A stretch of DNA of 64,000 nucleotides from Lucifuga dentata (lineage: Eukaryota; Chordata; Actinopteri; Ophidiiformes; Bythitidae). Under the pieces are notes generated by a model. That model saw only the letters and a list, made by a program, of their open reading frames with translations. It did not search any database and had not been told where the DNA came from. The position numbers and the translations under genes are program-made. Shown piece after piece: positions 33,423-46,080 of the stretch. The stretch spans positions 1-64,000 of the forward strand of contig VXCM01003350.1 in the NCBI GenBank assembly GCA_014773175.1, given 5' to 3'. The first letter of the stretch is position 1. Every line of letters starts with the position of its first letter.

Positions 33423-34430
33423 ATCTTAAAGAAAAATGTAGAAAAAAATAAAATAAAAAGCTAATTAAAACCAAATTCAATGAAAATGTAAACCTCAAAA
33501 ATGACTTTGGACTTGATGACGCATGCCATTAAAATCCCTGTAAACATTTACCTTTATATCATATAGTTTATCATTGCCTCACACATTAACAGCCTTCATT
33601 TATTTCTTTATACCCGATGGTTCCCTGAAGGTTCTCTGAAGGTTACCTGATGGTTGGCGTGCTGTGTTGACCCACTAGCTCTAGCTGTTTTCTCCACTGT
33701 GACCTGAAACGAGCAACTCTGTGTACAAAACAAGAAATCATAAAGAACTCAACATGTCCACCCAAACACATCATGACCTCTGGCAGAAACTTTCCACTCA
33801 ACTCTCATTCTGTTATTTCTGCATTATTAGGTTTTCCACGGCGATAAATTCTCCATCCTACATTTCATCCTATTGTAAAGTTAACATTTAGTTGAATGAC
33901 CCAGTGTGTTTAACAAGAGTAAGAATAAAGGATGAACTCTGGAAACAACTTAAGCAATCGGCTTATTTCCTCTGCTGCTCGGGGCACTTACATCTCCATT
34001 ACATGCTCACTTAGTGCAAATGACATTGTGCCACCCATCTGTGGGTGAGTGGAACAGAACATGTACACGCGTGGCTGGTCGGAGCTCTGCCCCGAGCCTT
34101 CTGTCACCTCTAATGACCTTCATGACTGATTGAGTTTTATTTTTGAGTCATGCACGCAGAGCGCCGGCCTCACTTGAGCTTGTGAGACACAAAATACAAA
34201 GCTGCAGTGGTGAAAATGTCATTAACATACAGGGAAGGAAGGAACTGAGCTTAAAAATAATGCTTTTTTCCCAGAAAAAATAAAGTTTTGGCTCCCAAAC
34301 TGGTTCTGTTTGGTACTGTGTTTGGTGCCACGTTGTGAACCAGCCTACATTTCCACTGATCTGTAGTGGAACCTTCAGGACAATCAAGATTACAGACCAC
34401 ATTGTTTACATGCAAGCTTATATCATCTCA
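33423..34430. other. Between two family A copies; no gene recognised
   Basis: About 1 kb of ordinary intergenic sequence with no domain-bearing ORF or RNA gene. Confidence 0.4.
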
Positions 34431-34434
34431 TTAA

Positions 34435-35066
34435 ATGCCCATACCGGCCATTTTGCATGTTTGAGCTTAATGAATTCAATTTTCATACATGTTACGTTAC
34501 TGACAATCATTTCCCAAAGGATAAAACCGTATTTCAGCTTNATTTTCATACATGTTACGTTACTGACAATCATTTCCCAAAGGATAAAACCGTATTTCAG
34601 CTTTCTGGATAGTTTGCAAAATCTCTTAATCTTTCAAAATCAAAACACCTTAAAAACTGGTGTTTCACCTGATAATAGTTACACAGCCTTATGAAGTCAT
34701 AGTCGTTTAAATTTTTTGATAAACACAGGTCTTCTTGTAGGACTATATTCCCTGGTGGACACATACATTCACTCCATGCTTTTTATAGTGCTGAAACACT
34801 AAAATTACATAACTTCTAAAAAAAACCTGTATACACGTCTTGTTCGTGATGATGGATTACCTATCCCAAGAATGTTTCAAGAATCAGCAAGTTGATTTTT
34901 AATAGCGTACCAGAATGAACTGAAACCAATAGCATCTTTAAAGTAGGAAAAAAAATTTAAACTCACTGTTTCAGTAGTATGCTTTGGGAAATGATTGTCA
35001 GTAACGTTAAGTGTATGAAAATGGAATATATTAGGCTCAAACATGCACGATTGCTGGTATAGTCCT
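34435..35066 (+). mobile_element. TTAA-MITE family A, full-length copy A2
   Basis: Flanked by TTAA at 34431-34434 and 35067-35070; starts ATGCCCATACCGG and ends GGTATAGTCCT. Same orientation as A1, 1.0 kb away. A 62-bp assembly duplication (34479-34603) lengthens it; corrected length is about 569 bp. Confidence 0.83.
34479..34603 (+). repeat. 62-bp direct duplication around a single N
   Basis: 34479-34540 equals 34542-34603; the N is at 34541. Confidence 0.88.
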
Positions 35067-35070
35067 TTAA

Positions 35071-36332
35071 AAGTGTTTACTTCAATCCAACTGAGTTACA
35101 TGAGCAAACTATGGATGTGACACAGACCACTACACTTTGACTTGTCCAGAGATTTTCACTTTCACATAGGCAGAATAATATGATGCTGAACTATCATGGG
35201 TAGCAGCCAGCAAGTACAAAATCTCTGTATGTTGGTCTCGTTTGTCCATCTTGTCCGTCTCATGGAGCCTCACCTACCTCTGGAGCTTGTAAGTTACTGA
35301 ACTCAAATTAAATTATATTACTTTTACAAAAATATTACCTCCTCCGTTCACTAACTTATGTCAGGCTTGAAACTTATCAGTCAACCCTGGTAGATAAATC
35401 ACGTCACCACTTCCTGAAGATCATGGTGACCTTCATGGTGAGATTCCTGCAGGTCTCATTCTAACGTTTCAGTGTTTGAAAATTCAATAGAATCATATTT
35501 AATAAACAGAGTTCTTCCTGTCGTGTCAGCAGTGTTTTCACCTCACAAACTCACAACCCGGTCGGCTCTTTTATCACGTCTCATCCTTTTTTTTTTTTTT
35601 TNTTTTTTTTTTTTTTTTAATCAAAAATAATCATATTTCTCTAAAGATACATTCTGAAATTCTTATTTTCTTAAAACATATGAAAAACTCACTTATTTCA
35701 GCAACTTGTTTCAAAACATTTCTAGAAATGACTTCAATTTTTTTCTAGTCAGTCATCGACCTTATTGAGCCTTGTTTCCAGATCCTGATATTAATTTCTA
35801 GAAAATTCCTGATTTATATTTCAAGCAGGTTGAAATAATTTCACTACACTGGAAGTTTGTTTTGTTGGTTTAATTTGTTTTTACTCATTTTAAGAAAATA
35901 AAACTTCTGGGACTTGATGATTGTCTGCAGCATGTTCATCAATGACACATTCTTAAAAAAATAATAATTCTATGAACATAACCTGTGACTAAAGTTTTGC
36001 TGAGATTGCCTGATGAAACGTGATCTGAGCATTACTGATGTTATCACCATGACCACATCTTCTCTGTTAGTGTTTTTTTTTTTTTTAAAGCATTCAGGCA
36101 TTGTGTTACTGTTGTCACAACTACATCTCACATTACGATTGTTCTGACGTTTCCAGCCTCCATCAAGATGCTTCACTACAGTGACACATTCAAGCATAGT
36201 GTGTGCTAAAGTGACCGATGAGGTGCAGGTTGTACGATGTAAATTTGTGAAATGTGTGCACATACAGTACAACACGTGCACGTTTTAGACCAGTTTGTAA
36301 CACTTGATATTTCTGACCTCTGAAGTGTTTGA
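35071..36332. other. Intergenic with family E repeat and poly-T join
   Basis: A poly-T join has an N at 35602. 35640-36000 matches repeat family E (TTGTTTCCAGATCCTGATAT, CTAGAAAATTCCTG). No gene was recognised. Confidence 0.45.
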
Positions 36333-36336
36333 TTAA

Positions 36337-37810
36337 CCTTCTGGAGTCAAAAGTCATTTTTGTAATTTCACTTTTCATGAAATTGTCTTTCATTTGGTTC
36401 CTAAAAAGCTACACTGTAAAAAAAAAAAAAAAANTAAAAAAAAAAAAAAAAATCCTTTTGGATGGCAAATTTTGTCATGTAAAAAAATTGGGACAGACCT
36501 GCCAATGATCCAGTTGTTTCAGGAAAACTGTTGGGGAAAATTTCTGGAAGATTTTTTTTTTTTTTTTTTTTNGGGGGGGGGAATCTGACTAGAAAGTAAT
36601 CAAAAAAAACCATTAAAATCTCTATAAAAAAAGAAAAAAAACTAACATAAATTGATTGTAGAAAGTTCTTGATTTTCTATATCTAACTATAAAGACAGTT
36701 TCTGTCTGTGGCACCAACATCTCTAGAACCCAGCACTGTATGAAGTTGAAATTTGGCAGGTTTATTACTCAGGACCCAAGGACATGCAGTTGTTTGGATG
36801 AGCAGTTCTTGAATTGAGCTGTGCTGGTAAAAAGTAGTCCGCGTGACAGGATATGCTCGGTGGCAGCATACGGTCCGCTCAGCCCAAACCCGTACAGCAA
36901 ACTCATGCACACCGTAAAGTCCAGTATTGTGCCGAAATCTGCATTCCTGCCGAAAATTGCATCCCCACTTCTCAAGAGATTTGCATCCCCACTGTAAATA
37001 ATTTCCTGAAGATGAAGGAATGAAATCAAGTTAAGAGCTCATATTTGTGCCCATTTGGAATGTGACAGGGTGGGTTTGATGCACGTGAGCCTCTGCAGGT
37101 CAGAGAAAAGGAGGGGATGCATTTTTGTTTGGCAGAAATAACAGATAAGAATGGAGGACTGAAGCCCAATAGACTTATTGTAGGTATTATTGTTATTGCA
37201 TCTAAGAAGTGCCATAATCAGTTTGATAAAAGTTATTCAAATGAATATTGTCTTGGATTACATATATGATCCATTGTCCATGAGTGGAGACATGATTCTC
37301 ACCAGGGACGCAGATTTCAGCACAACACCGGCCCGTTCCGAACAGGCATGTTTTGAATGGCACTGCACTAGTTAGGCTAAAGTAAAAACTTACAAAAACA
37401 AAGTGGGTAAATTTAGAAAACATAACCCACACACATATAACTGAAGAAGAGTAATCCTTATTTTTTAATTTTCTAGAATCAATCTATCAAGTCCAATCAA
37501 TCAATCAAGTAGAAAGTCCTGAATCAGTTTTTATATATATATAATTTAAAAAATGTATTGTTTCTTTTTTCTATTTTTTTTTTTAAATTATTTAAAGAGG
37601 GTATGTTTTTTATAGAATCAAGAATTTTCAAGAAGAAAATTCTTCATCTCAAATTCTTCTCAATTTTCAAGCAGAAAATCCTTGATTTGGCAGAAAAATT
37701 GGAAGGCTTGGAAAAAATGCCAAGATTTCCACATGATTTCCTGTGTAGTAAAGGATTTTTTTTCTTCACTGCAAAGTAAAAGTGCAGAAGTGACTTTAGA
37801 CTTCAGAGGG
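36337..37810. mobile_element. piggyBac-like MITE, long nested copy (P2)
   Basis: Flanked by TTAA at 36333-36336 and 37811-37814. The left end CCTTCTGGAGTCAAAAGTCA and the right end TGACTTTAGACTTCAGAGGG are inverted repeats. TTAA plus CCY termini is the piggyBac pattern. At 1.47 kb it is much longer than the 390-bp relative at 43428, and two N joins (36434, 36572) sit in homopolymers. About 36700-37380 looks like unique DNA inserted or captured inside. No transposase frame was seen. Confidence 0.6.
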
Positions 37811-37814
37811 TTAA

Positions 37815-38411
37815 AGGGAAATAACAGAAACAGGATTTTACAGTTGAATAAATTCCTACCTGTGCAACAATGATGGCTCAGATGCAGGAAGGCGTCTGTA
37901 CCTGAAGGTGAACAGTGGCTGAAGAGTCACCTGCAGAATGAGACGGCCCACAAGTCACCAACAAACTAAAGATCAACGCCTCCCTGAACGATCACATGGC
38001 TTCACACAGGAAGGTAACCTGCAGGAAGCGTGAACATGTTGTGTGTACATACATTTCTCTGTGTGAGCCTGCATTCAGAAGTTCATTATGATACCAAAGC
38101 TCTCTTTAAAGTTCCACGCGTTCATCTGTCTGGGTGTTAACACTCAACGCTTGGTCATGGTGGTGCTATTAGATGCAGTTAATCAAGAAATACTCCATTA
38201 GTCCTGCTTTGAAATTCCACTTATGTAAGATAAAATTACTAGTAAAATGTAAAGTAAAAGTACTTACAGTATGGATGCATCAAAATACCCAAAGCTGTAC
38301 CAATTTGGGGAACTTTAGCTACACAGTATCTAGTAAATACAGCTGACAGATGGAGGAAAAACACAATATTTCCAACTAAAATGCAGTGGAGTCAAAGAAG
38401 AAGGGAAGTAC
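37815..38411. other. Intergenic, nothing recognised
   Basis: Short unique interval between two TTAA elements. Confidence 0.4.
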
Positions 38412-38415
38412 TTAA

Positions 38416-38922
38416 AGGAGTATGCCGGTGATTTTGCATGTCTAAGCCTGATAAATACCCGCATACGCAGACAATTTTCAAAATATAGAACTGAATTTTA
38501 GTTTTCCTGTTATTTTGCCAAACGCTCTAATCTTTTAAAATCAAATATTCCAGTGATACAGCACCTTAAAGTTCAATGTTTGACCTGCTAACACGTACAT
38601 CCAAATGTAGAAGGAATGGTCATTATGAATTTCTCTGTAAAAGCTGTCTTCTCCTGGGACTACTGTGGGAACAGTTAAAGTTACTTTTACAAAAAATGTA
38701 ATACACATTGTGTTCGCTGTAATAGATTACTTAATCTCAAGCATGTTTCAGTCTCTACAAGCTGATTTTAACATCGTACTGGAATGAACTGAAACCAAGG
38801 GAAAAACAATTCTAATATGTACTGCTCCAGTAGTATGTTTTGGAAAACAGTTGTCAGTAACATAATGTGTATGCAGGTTGTATATATTGGGCTCTAACAT
38901 GCAAAACCACCGCTATGGTCCT
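38416..38922 (+). mobile_element. TTAA-MITE family A, copy A5
   Basis: 507 bp flanked by TTAA at 38412-38415 and 38923-38926; starts AGGAGTATGCCGG and ends CTATGGTCCT. The interior is more like the fragment at 1127-1540 than like A1-A4, suggesting two subfamilies. Confidence 0.8.
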
Positions 38923-38926
38923 TTAA

Positions 38927-39654
38927 ATTGAAAATACATATGGTGCTTAGGTTAATATAACAATTCAGGTGCTGCTGCATTTTCTCAAGCATCTGCATGA
39001 GAAACAGCCTTTATCTCAACACATTGAAACAAAGTAATGAGGGTTGTTTATTAAAACGCTGATGTCTTCTGAACTTTTGCCCACATACCTGCATTTACAG
39101 CGAGACATAAAAATTAGTGACCACTCTCCTTCCTTTTGTCTCTTTTTGTCAGAAGTGAGTGAAAATCCCTTATTCCCAGCCTGAAACTCCTTAGAGAGTC
39201 TCACTCAAATGTCTGTGCCTGCAAATAATCTCTTTGCAACCCAAACTCTATTCATCGTCCCGAGCAGAGAGCCGAACTCAGGTTTCAAACATAGAAATCT
39301 ATTGACTGACGGCTTGAAAACAACTTGTTTTCTTTCTTATGTCACAAACAGATCTGGGACAATGGAAATGGGAGAGTTTCAGATCAGCATGACCTTTCCA
39401 TCAGGGTGGTGTGAATCCTTATAGCATGTATAGGATGTACTGAACACTGTGATATAATGGTGCTATGTGACTTTGGACACACCTGTCATTTGATCTGGCT
39501 TCCGTTTTTATATATATATGGCAGAAAAGATGAGAAGTAATACTGTAAATGTCATGAAAAACTAAACATCTTCCTTGAAAATAGAACCAACTGCATTACT
39601 TGACTGATTAAAAGTCTAAAAGCTAGAAGAAATGCATCCAGTAAGACAAACCCA
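38927..39654. other. Intergenic, nothing recognised
   Basis: No gene or repeat boundary was seen. Confidence 0.4.
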
Positions 39655-39957
39655 TCGACCCTGAACTGCTCTGAAAGCTTTGTTTTGATTGGTCCTTTAC
39701 TTCTATAACATGTTGATGTCAACGTGTAACATGTGAATTTACCCGCATACACACCTGGTTAGACACACCCACCAAGGCTAGTCAACATCTGTGTTCACAG
39801 TCCAGCTCAGGCCTGACAAAGCTGACCAATCAGAACACAGCATACCTTTCAGGAGGGGGGCCTTAAAGAGACCGTATCTAAAAATGGTCTATTTCCACTC
39901 AGTGTGCACAGTGGTGCTGCTGCAAGGGAGAGTACAAGTGGATCAATGTGTTTTTGG
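39655..39957 (+). repeat. Dispersed repeat family B, copy 3
   Basis: The best preserved copy: CTGAACTGCTCTGAAAGCTT, TTGATTGGTCCTTTACTTCT, GGTTAGACACACCCACCAAG and TCCACTCAGTGTGCACAGTG. Confidence 0.65.
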
Positions 39958-41771
39958 GCACTAAAAATTATTCAATTTTAGACAAAAATGCCCTGCATCA
40001 GTCTACTGAACATATCCTGAAAGCAGCTGCTCATCATAACTTTTTACAAGTTTTGAGTTGGTTGACAAGGATTTTATCCAATAGGAAACACTTAGCATTA
40101 AACTGACCAATCACATGCCTCGATGGGTCTTTCACGCTGTCTATAACAGCTTACCTGAGCCCTGCATCTTCACTGTGGCGTCAAACTGCTGCTACCAGGA
40201 TTTTCTTGATAAAATGCATTTAAATCAAATCAATTGAGTGATCTAGTTCTATCTAGCAAAGCCTATTTCAGTACATATGTGAATACAGTAAATATTTTGA
40301 ACAATCAAGCTCTTTGTATGTGTGTATGAAATAGAAAGACAGAGACAACAAGTAAACATGCACGACTGAGCATATTATGTCCCGACAACGTTAAAACCAA
40401 ATGCCCTCTGAATTCTGTGACGTTTAATCATTTAAACTATAATTATTTAACACATTCGCTACTGTAAATCATTCTTACAAATGCATCTCGGGCAGCAGAC
40501 AGACTATCTGCGGGTTGCCAGATCAGCAGGTATCACAGTCTCACCCAGGCAGAACAGCTGCTTTTTACAGAAAACACACAAACCTGGCAGCTCTGCATAG
40601 ATCTGACTGGTAACCTACTGGACTTGAAGCAACAAGATCGTTTGAGATCGTTACAAATATTGGTAGGGACACGTCTCTACCTAAATCTACACCTATGATT
40701 GCAAAAATGCTACAGAAAATTCAAAACACACTATTAAAAAAAAGATTTGGGGCTTTGTGGAAAACATCCTGGGCTTAAGCTCCATAAGCCCGCCCCTAGC
40801 TCCGCCTTTGCATGGCAAGATAACACTCGTAGCAAGTGGAAATTTTTCATGATTTGAGTGAACTGACCCTTTAAGGGCTCAGTTAAGCTGAGAGCAGTTA
40901 TTACTTCTTACTGTTGGAGAACAAAGGATGTAATATGACACCTTTGTAAAATGTGCGGACAATGAAGGCAAATCATATGAAATAATGTTGGACTTGGTTA
41001 TTTTCCTAGTTGCAGTGGGGGGTCCACACAATAAATTCCTCTGGATGTCTAAGAGTATGTCTGAGTAAGAATGCCACTTTTTATATTTAATAACCTGACT
41101 GCATGTTTTCAAAGTGAACAAATCTGTGTGTGTGTGTGTGTGAATGCGAGCATTACGTGTGCTCACAGGTAGGTTAATGGAGGTCTCAACAAACTGGACC
41201 AATAACTAATCACCTCATTTCCAGGAAAAAATAAATAATTTGTTCCCAATAAAATGATCCACAAAAACAAATGAGCACAATGTTGTTCAGAGGTCTGATA
41301 AAACGTTCAAGCATGAAGCCAAAACACAAAATTAAAGAGACCAGAAGACTTCAGGGTGAGAAACAAGAAATCTGCATCTGAACAAGCCATCAAGTCCAAA
41401 ATCTGAGTCCTACAGCTCTTAATTCTTTAAATGAGACTTCATTTTACACATCAAATTCAAACTTTTGTGGCTGTAGAGGACGCTATGTGCAAAGTCAGAG
41501 AAACTGACCCTTATGACATCACAAGAGTTACTTCCTGTTTGTGTAGAAAGTTGGCAGGAGAGAACAAACCTGTAGAGGAGCAGGTAAGGAAACTCCACAA
41601 AATGAATTTGAGGTTTTGAGGATTTTCATGTCTTTTTTTTTTTTTTTTTTTTTTTTTAATCTTCAATTCTGAGGATTTTCATTATTTCCAAATTTGGTTA
41701 TTTTCACTTCAACGCTGAGAAAGGAATATTTCTTCACAAGGAGCAGTACTTGAGTACATCTGAGAGTCTTC
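39958..41771. other. Intergenic, nothing recognised
   Basis: It contains a short GT run at 41126-41142 and a poly-T at 41632-41657. The open frame at 40879-41202 has no domain. Confidence 0.4.
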
Positions 41772-41774
41772 TTA

Positions 41775-42521
41775 GGCCGGATTCACATGACAAGCGTTGA
41801 GCATTGCTGCTGACCTGGGCATTCAGCATTCTGCTTGCACATGAGTGGAGTTTGAACAGCGCCGCTCAACTTCGCACTGACAGGAAGTGCTTGTTGTTAA
41901 AGACAACTTAACGGTTACCATGGACTGTAAAGACTAGATGCGATCTTTGCACATTCGTGGTTAAAATCGGATTCCGGTTTCGACTCGGGTAGTGACATGG
42001 ACATCGCAAAAAACAAAAATGCTCTTCTTATCAGGAGAAGAAAAGCGAAAAAACGGCACATGTGGGTTCATGAAACCTCACATTTCAAACACTATATTAA
42101 CAATTTCCAAACCTGATGTCCCTGTCTGACTGCTGATATTTTGCCAAGCAAGCACTTTTTTTTTTTTTTTTCCAGATCATGATACGATGATATGATGATA
42201 TGATGATATGATGATCATGATATGATGATTAAAGTTAGCCTACTCTACAGATTATAAGCTTCTTCTCCATTGTTGTGGCGCATCTGGTTATGTGACGTAC
42301 AGCAGCACTCTGATTGGTTGCGCATTGGAAAGGTCAGCGTCGGAAAGGTCAAAGTTCATTTAAATGAAGTTTGAGCGTCACGTCAAAATGGAGAATCTGA
42401 GCATCGTGCAGCACTCAAGGTGGCGTGACGCGACATTAGGAGTTACCGCTCAGCTCCCAATACACAATAATGAAATGCTCAGGTCAGCGCAACACTCAGC
42501 GCTTGTCATGTGAATCCGGTC
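41775..42521. mobile_element. PIF/Harbinger-type MITE with TTA target duplication
   Basis: 747 bp beginning GGCCGGATTCACATGACAAG and ending CTTGTCATGTGAATCCGGTC, a near-perfect inverted repeat of over 20 bp. It is flanked by TTA at 41772-41774 and 42522-42524. The 3-bp TTA duplication with GG...CC ends is the PIF/Harbinger pattern. Non-coding; it contains an ATGATAT-type microsatellite at about 42178-42230. Confidence 0.85.
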
Positions 42522-42524
42522 TTA

Positions 42525-43423
42525 TTCTTCTCTTCTTTTCTAGACTAAAGGTAGATACTTCACTCCGCAGCTAATTCTCAGAGTCAGGCCAAATTTCAGT
42601 CTGATCAGCTATAGTTTGGCACCGTTTAAAGCTGCGAGGCTGATCAAAAGCCCAATTTAGAAATGAGCGATCAGACAACAGGATAGAGTTTTTAAATTGG
42701 AGTCAACTCTTTTGCAGTTTGAGAAGTTTCATGAATCGATTTCTACAAATAACGATCAGATTTCCTGCAATTCATAGTAAATCTATTTCAGCGTTTCTGC
42801 AAGTGCCAACATGTCATGGAAGCAGCCATATTGTTTTGAATGGAATAAAGTTTTATTGGAAATCATCAATAGACAAAAGTCCAGAGGTCCATTCGCTCTG
42901 TGAACAAATGCGTCGTGACCTCGAATAGTGCGTGTGTGTGTGTGTTCAAAGCTTCACATTAGACCTTTTTAGTGAAGATTACAGGAACCATGTGAAACTT
43001 TGATCCTTGCTCTTAAATAACAGCACGCACACACACACACACACCAAAAACCAAAAATGATTAATGGCGTAAAAAGGACCTTGGATCTGTGACTGCACTG
43101 GCTGAGGATCTCTGAGCTTCCAGTAAATTTCTCTGTGTCCTGTTTCATTCAGAAGCTGTTGCGTGTAGTGTGTTGTGTGTAGCGTGTGTGAGTTTCATTC
43201 TTATGTCACGGCTCATGAGGCTGTGATGTGACGTTAATCTAACACAGCACCCGCAGGGAAGCAGCTACTTCACACTGGCTCACGCTGCAGCTTTCCATCT
43301 TCACGTTACTTCATGTCTCTGCAATTTCTTTTATGTTCAAAATTCCTTCTTTAAAGACAGAAGAAAGAAGCAGAGGATTGATCATGACAACAAATATGCA
43401 GCTTTAGTCTTTAAAGGATGCTT
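42525..43423. other. Intergenic, nothing recognised
   Basis: It contains a GT run near 42930-42944 and an AC run near 43026-43044 about 90 bp apart in inverted sense. No gene. Confidence 0.4.
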
Positions 43424-43427
43424 TTAA

Positions 43428-43817
43428 CCCTCTGGTCTAAAGTCATTTTTGCAATTATAGGCTTTTTTTTTTTTTTTTACCTGAAAAACTGCATGCTGAA
43501 ATCTTTCAGGAAAAAAGCTGTAAATAAACAAAAACTGTCCAAATAAAAAAGGTCTAGGAAAAATGAATAATGGAAATTTAAAAAAAAAATTAAATAAAAA
43601 ATAAAAACCTTGAAAGGAAAAGTAAAGAAAAACCTAGAAAAACTGTCAAGAAAAAAGTGATCAATGATTCCAGAACATTCTACAGTCGAATAAAAGAATG
43701 TCTAACAAAAGGGTTTTATCAACAATTTCTACTAAAAAAAAAAAAAAAAAAAAAAAANAAAAAAAAAAAAAATTCAATGAAAATTAAAACATCAGAAATA
43801 CTTCTGATTCCAGAGGG
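43428..43817. mobile_element. piggyBac-like MITE, short copy (P1)
   Basis: Flanked by TTAA at 43424-43427 and 43818-43821. The left end CCCTCTGGTCTAAAGTCATT and right end CTTCTGATTCCAGAGGG are inverted repeats. TTAA plus CCC termini is the piggyBac signature. The interior is A-rich with an N join at 43758. Confidence 0.75.
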
Positions 43818-43821
43818 TTAA

Positions 43822-44989
43822 TACATATTTTTTAACAAGTTGATTTTACAAAGATCTACTAATGTATATGGTTTTAATCACACAATAAATGCTTAATAAA
43901 CACTATTTTATTGTTTGGATCTATAAAATCTGTTTGAAGTTTACCAACAAAACACAATTTCCTCAGTTCATTTGTTGCTGTTTACTGACTGTTAAACAGG
44001 CAGCATAAACAACCTCAATAAAATCCAGCCTGTCTTTACACCGCAAAAAAAAAAAAAAAAAAAAATCACCATTTTATCATTTTCACTCCATTATTCAATC
44101 CTAAAAGATTATTTTCTTAAAGGAAATGAAGCTGATCGTTTCAGTCTCCTCTTGGAGATGAGCATCATGATCTTGAAGTAGAATCCAACTGACTTATAGA
44201 AAATTCTTCATTTTTCTTGATTTGTAGACTTTTTGCAGTGTTGTCAGTACTGTATTCTGCTTCCATATTGTGTCTCCAGAACTGATTTTGCTTTTATTTT
44301 ATTTATTTATTTTGTGGTAATCTACGTATTTTACACTCTTTCTTGCACTCTTATGCAATTTCTAAACTTTTATTTGAGCTCATGAAACACAATCAGTGAT
44401 TTCATATCCAGCTTTGATCTGCTCTGTTCTCAGCAAAATGATTCAACCTCTTACAATCTCTTGGAAATATTTTTGTTGAAGTGATCTGATTCCAGCTGCA
44501 CTAAAAATACCGTTGACTTGAAGTGTTGTGGATGCGGTTTGGGCTCTACCAGCTCGGTTTTATTTGATCAGCTCCAAAGTTTCCAGTCGGATTGACAGCA
44601 TTGTTCTGCGTGAGCTTTCAGATCCCAGCATGAGATTTGTACTGCAGCTTCTTGCTTATTTAGCCTCGAACTCAACTACCATTTACATCAAGAACTTCTG
44701 AGTTTTGGCTTCATTTCGCTGTGTGCTGAAGTGAAAATAGACATGAACACAGCTATAAAGTGTTCAGTTTATAATAGCTCATTGATTTTTAAAATGGATC
44801 AACAGACTAATCCTCAAATCCTAAGATTTTATCTGCCTTAGTTTTCTAGATATTGTGCAATACTTTTCAACATTCATTGGGTAAAATGAAAAGGGAGGCA
44901 ACTTATGGGGTCAAAATTCATTCTTTAAATGCTACTAAAAATTTAATAGAACCAACAAGAAAGGCATTATGTGGCTAATTCAATTTTGA

Positions 44990-45026
<37 letters not shown>

Positions 45027-45611
45027 CATAGAATATTCCAATTCTGAGGTCACAAAATGTAGTTTTTATTCTAATCTACATGATCTTTTTGCATTGATAA
45101 CCCAGCAGAGACCATCACTTACTTTTGGTGTTCCACGGGCATCAGGAAGAAATATTTTTTACAAGAGTCTGAATTTGTCCTTAATTAACAAAAACTTGAA
45201 TCACAGCTGTCTTGATATTCCATTAAGGTCTAATGTGAGAGCGATTGGAAGAACCACTGGACACTCTCATTGTACATTAAACAGCTTGAGAAATGAATGA
45301 CCCAGTGGTATGTGGGGACAAAGTCCTATCTGACCACAGAGCCTAAATAGAAACTTACTTTAGTTTAGTAGCTCCCAATCCTACTCCTATCCTGCTCCTA
45401 CCCACAGCGCTGCAAGCATTCCACCTCAACCTGTTTGGCTAAATCAGGTGTGCTCACCTGGTTATGAGTTGGTAGTGGAAGTTGTTTTAGTTTTCGTCTC
45501 TAAAAGGGACACAGATTTTCACGTTCTTATTTACATTGAGTGTCAATTTTAAACCTTTAGAATGTTTTGATGTACAAAAAACAAACAAAAAAAAAAAAAA
45601 AAAAAACACAC
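43822..45611. other. Intergenic, A-run-rich; no gene recognised
   Basis: It includes a poly-A at 44046-44065, a family E-like piece after it, and a poly-A at 44991-45024. The frame at 44971-45300 has 109 codons, starting in the poly-A and continuing for about 90 codons of mixed composition. I do not recognise it; it may be a fragment of a retroposed sequence. Confidence 0.4.
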
Positions 45612-45843
45612 TGATCCTCTCCACTGTTGGTTGCTGCAGCACCACTGTGCACACTAAGTGAAAACAGGCTATTCTAGATATTGGATAGTGTCTCTTTAAG
45701 TCTCCAGAATAGCTTGCTCTGTTCTGATTAGCCAGCGTCAGGTCTGAGCACTCGTTCATTAGCCTTGTACTTGGTGGGCGTGTCTAACCAGGTGTGCAGG
45801 CAGGTGTCACATGATGACATCAACAGGTTACATGATTTATCAT
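45612..45843 (-). repeat. Dispersed repeat family B, copy 4 (inverted)
   Basis: Carries the reverse complements of the family B blocks: GCACCACTGTGCACACT, CTTGGTGGGCGTGTCTAACC and GATGACATCAACAGGTTACATG. Confidence 0.65.
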
Positions 45844-45845
45844 AT

Positions 45846-46076
45846 CCTGACAATTTTTTGTATGCTTCAAGAAAGTTATTGATTTTAGAAACGCAATTGT
45901 TAAAAAAAAAAAATCTGAGAAGAACTTTCTCTTTCTAGAAAAAAATGTAAATTCTAAAATTCTTAATAATTGCCTTAGATTTTTACTCTCATTCTTCTTA
46001 TTTGATTGTTACATGATTCATGGTTACAGTGTTGGATGAGCCATGCATGACAAAAACAACTCCAGAGTCCAGAGGG
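45846..46076. mobile_element. piggyBac-like MITE, right part only (P3)
   Basis: Ends GAGTCCAGAGGG followed by TTAA (46077-46080), the same end as P1 and P2. The left end is missing. The same TTAA is also the left flank of MITE copy A4. Confidence 0.5.
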
Positions 46077-46080
46077 TTAA

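Noticed and set aside
44971..45300. 109-codon plus-strand frame after a poly-A run
   Set aside because: The start is inside the poly-A; the remaining residues match nothing I know. It might be a retroposed fragment, but I cannot support a gene.
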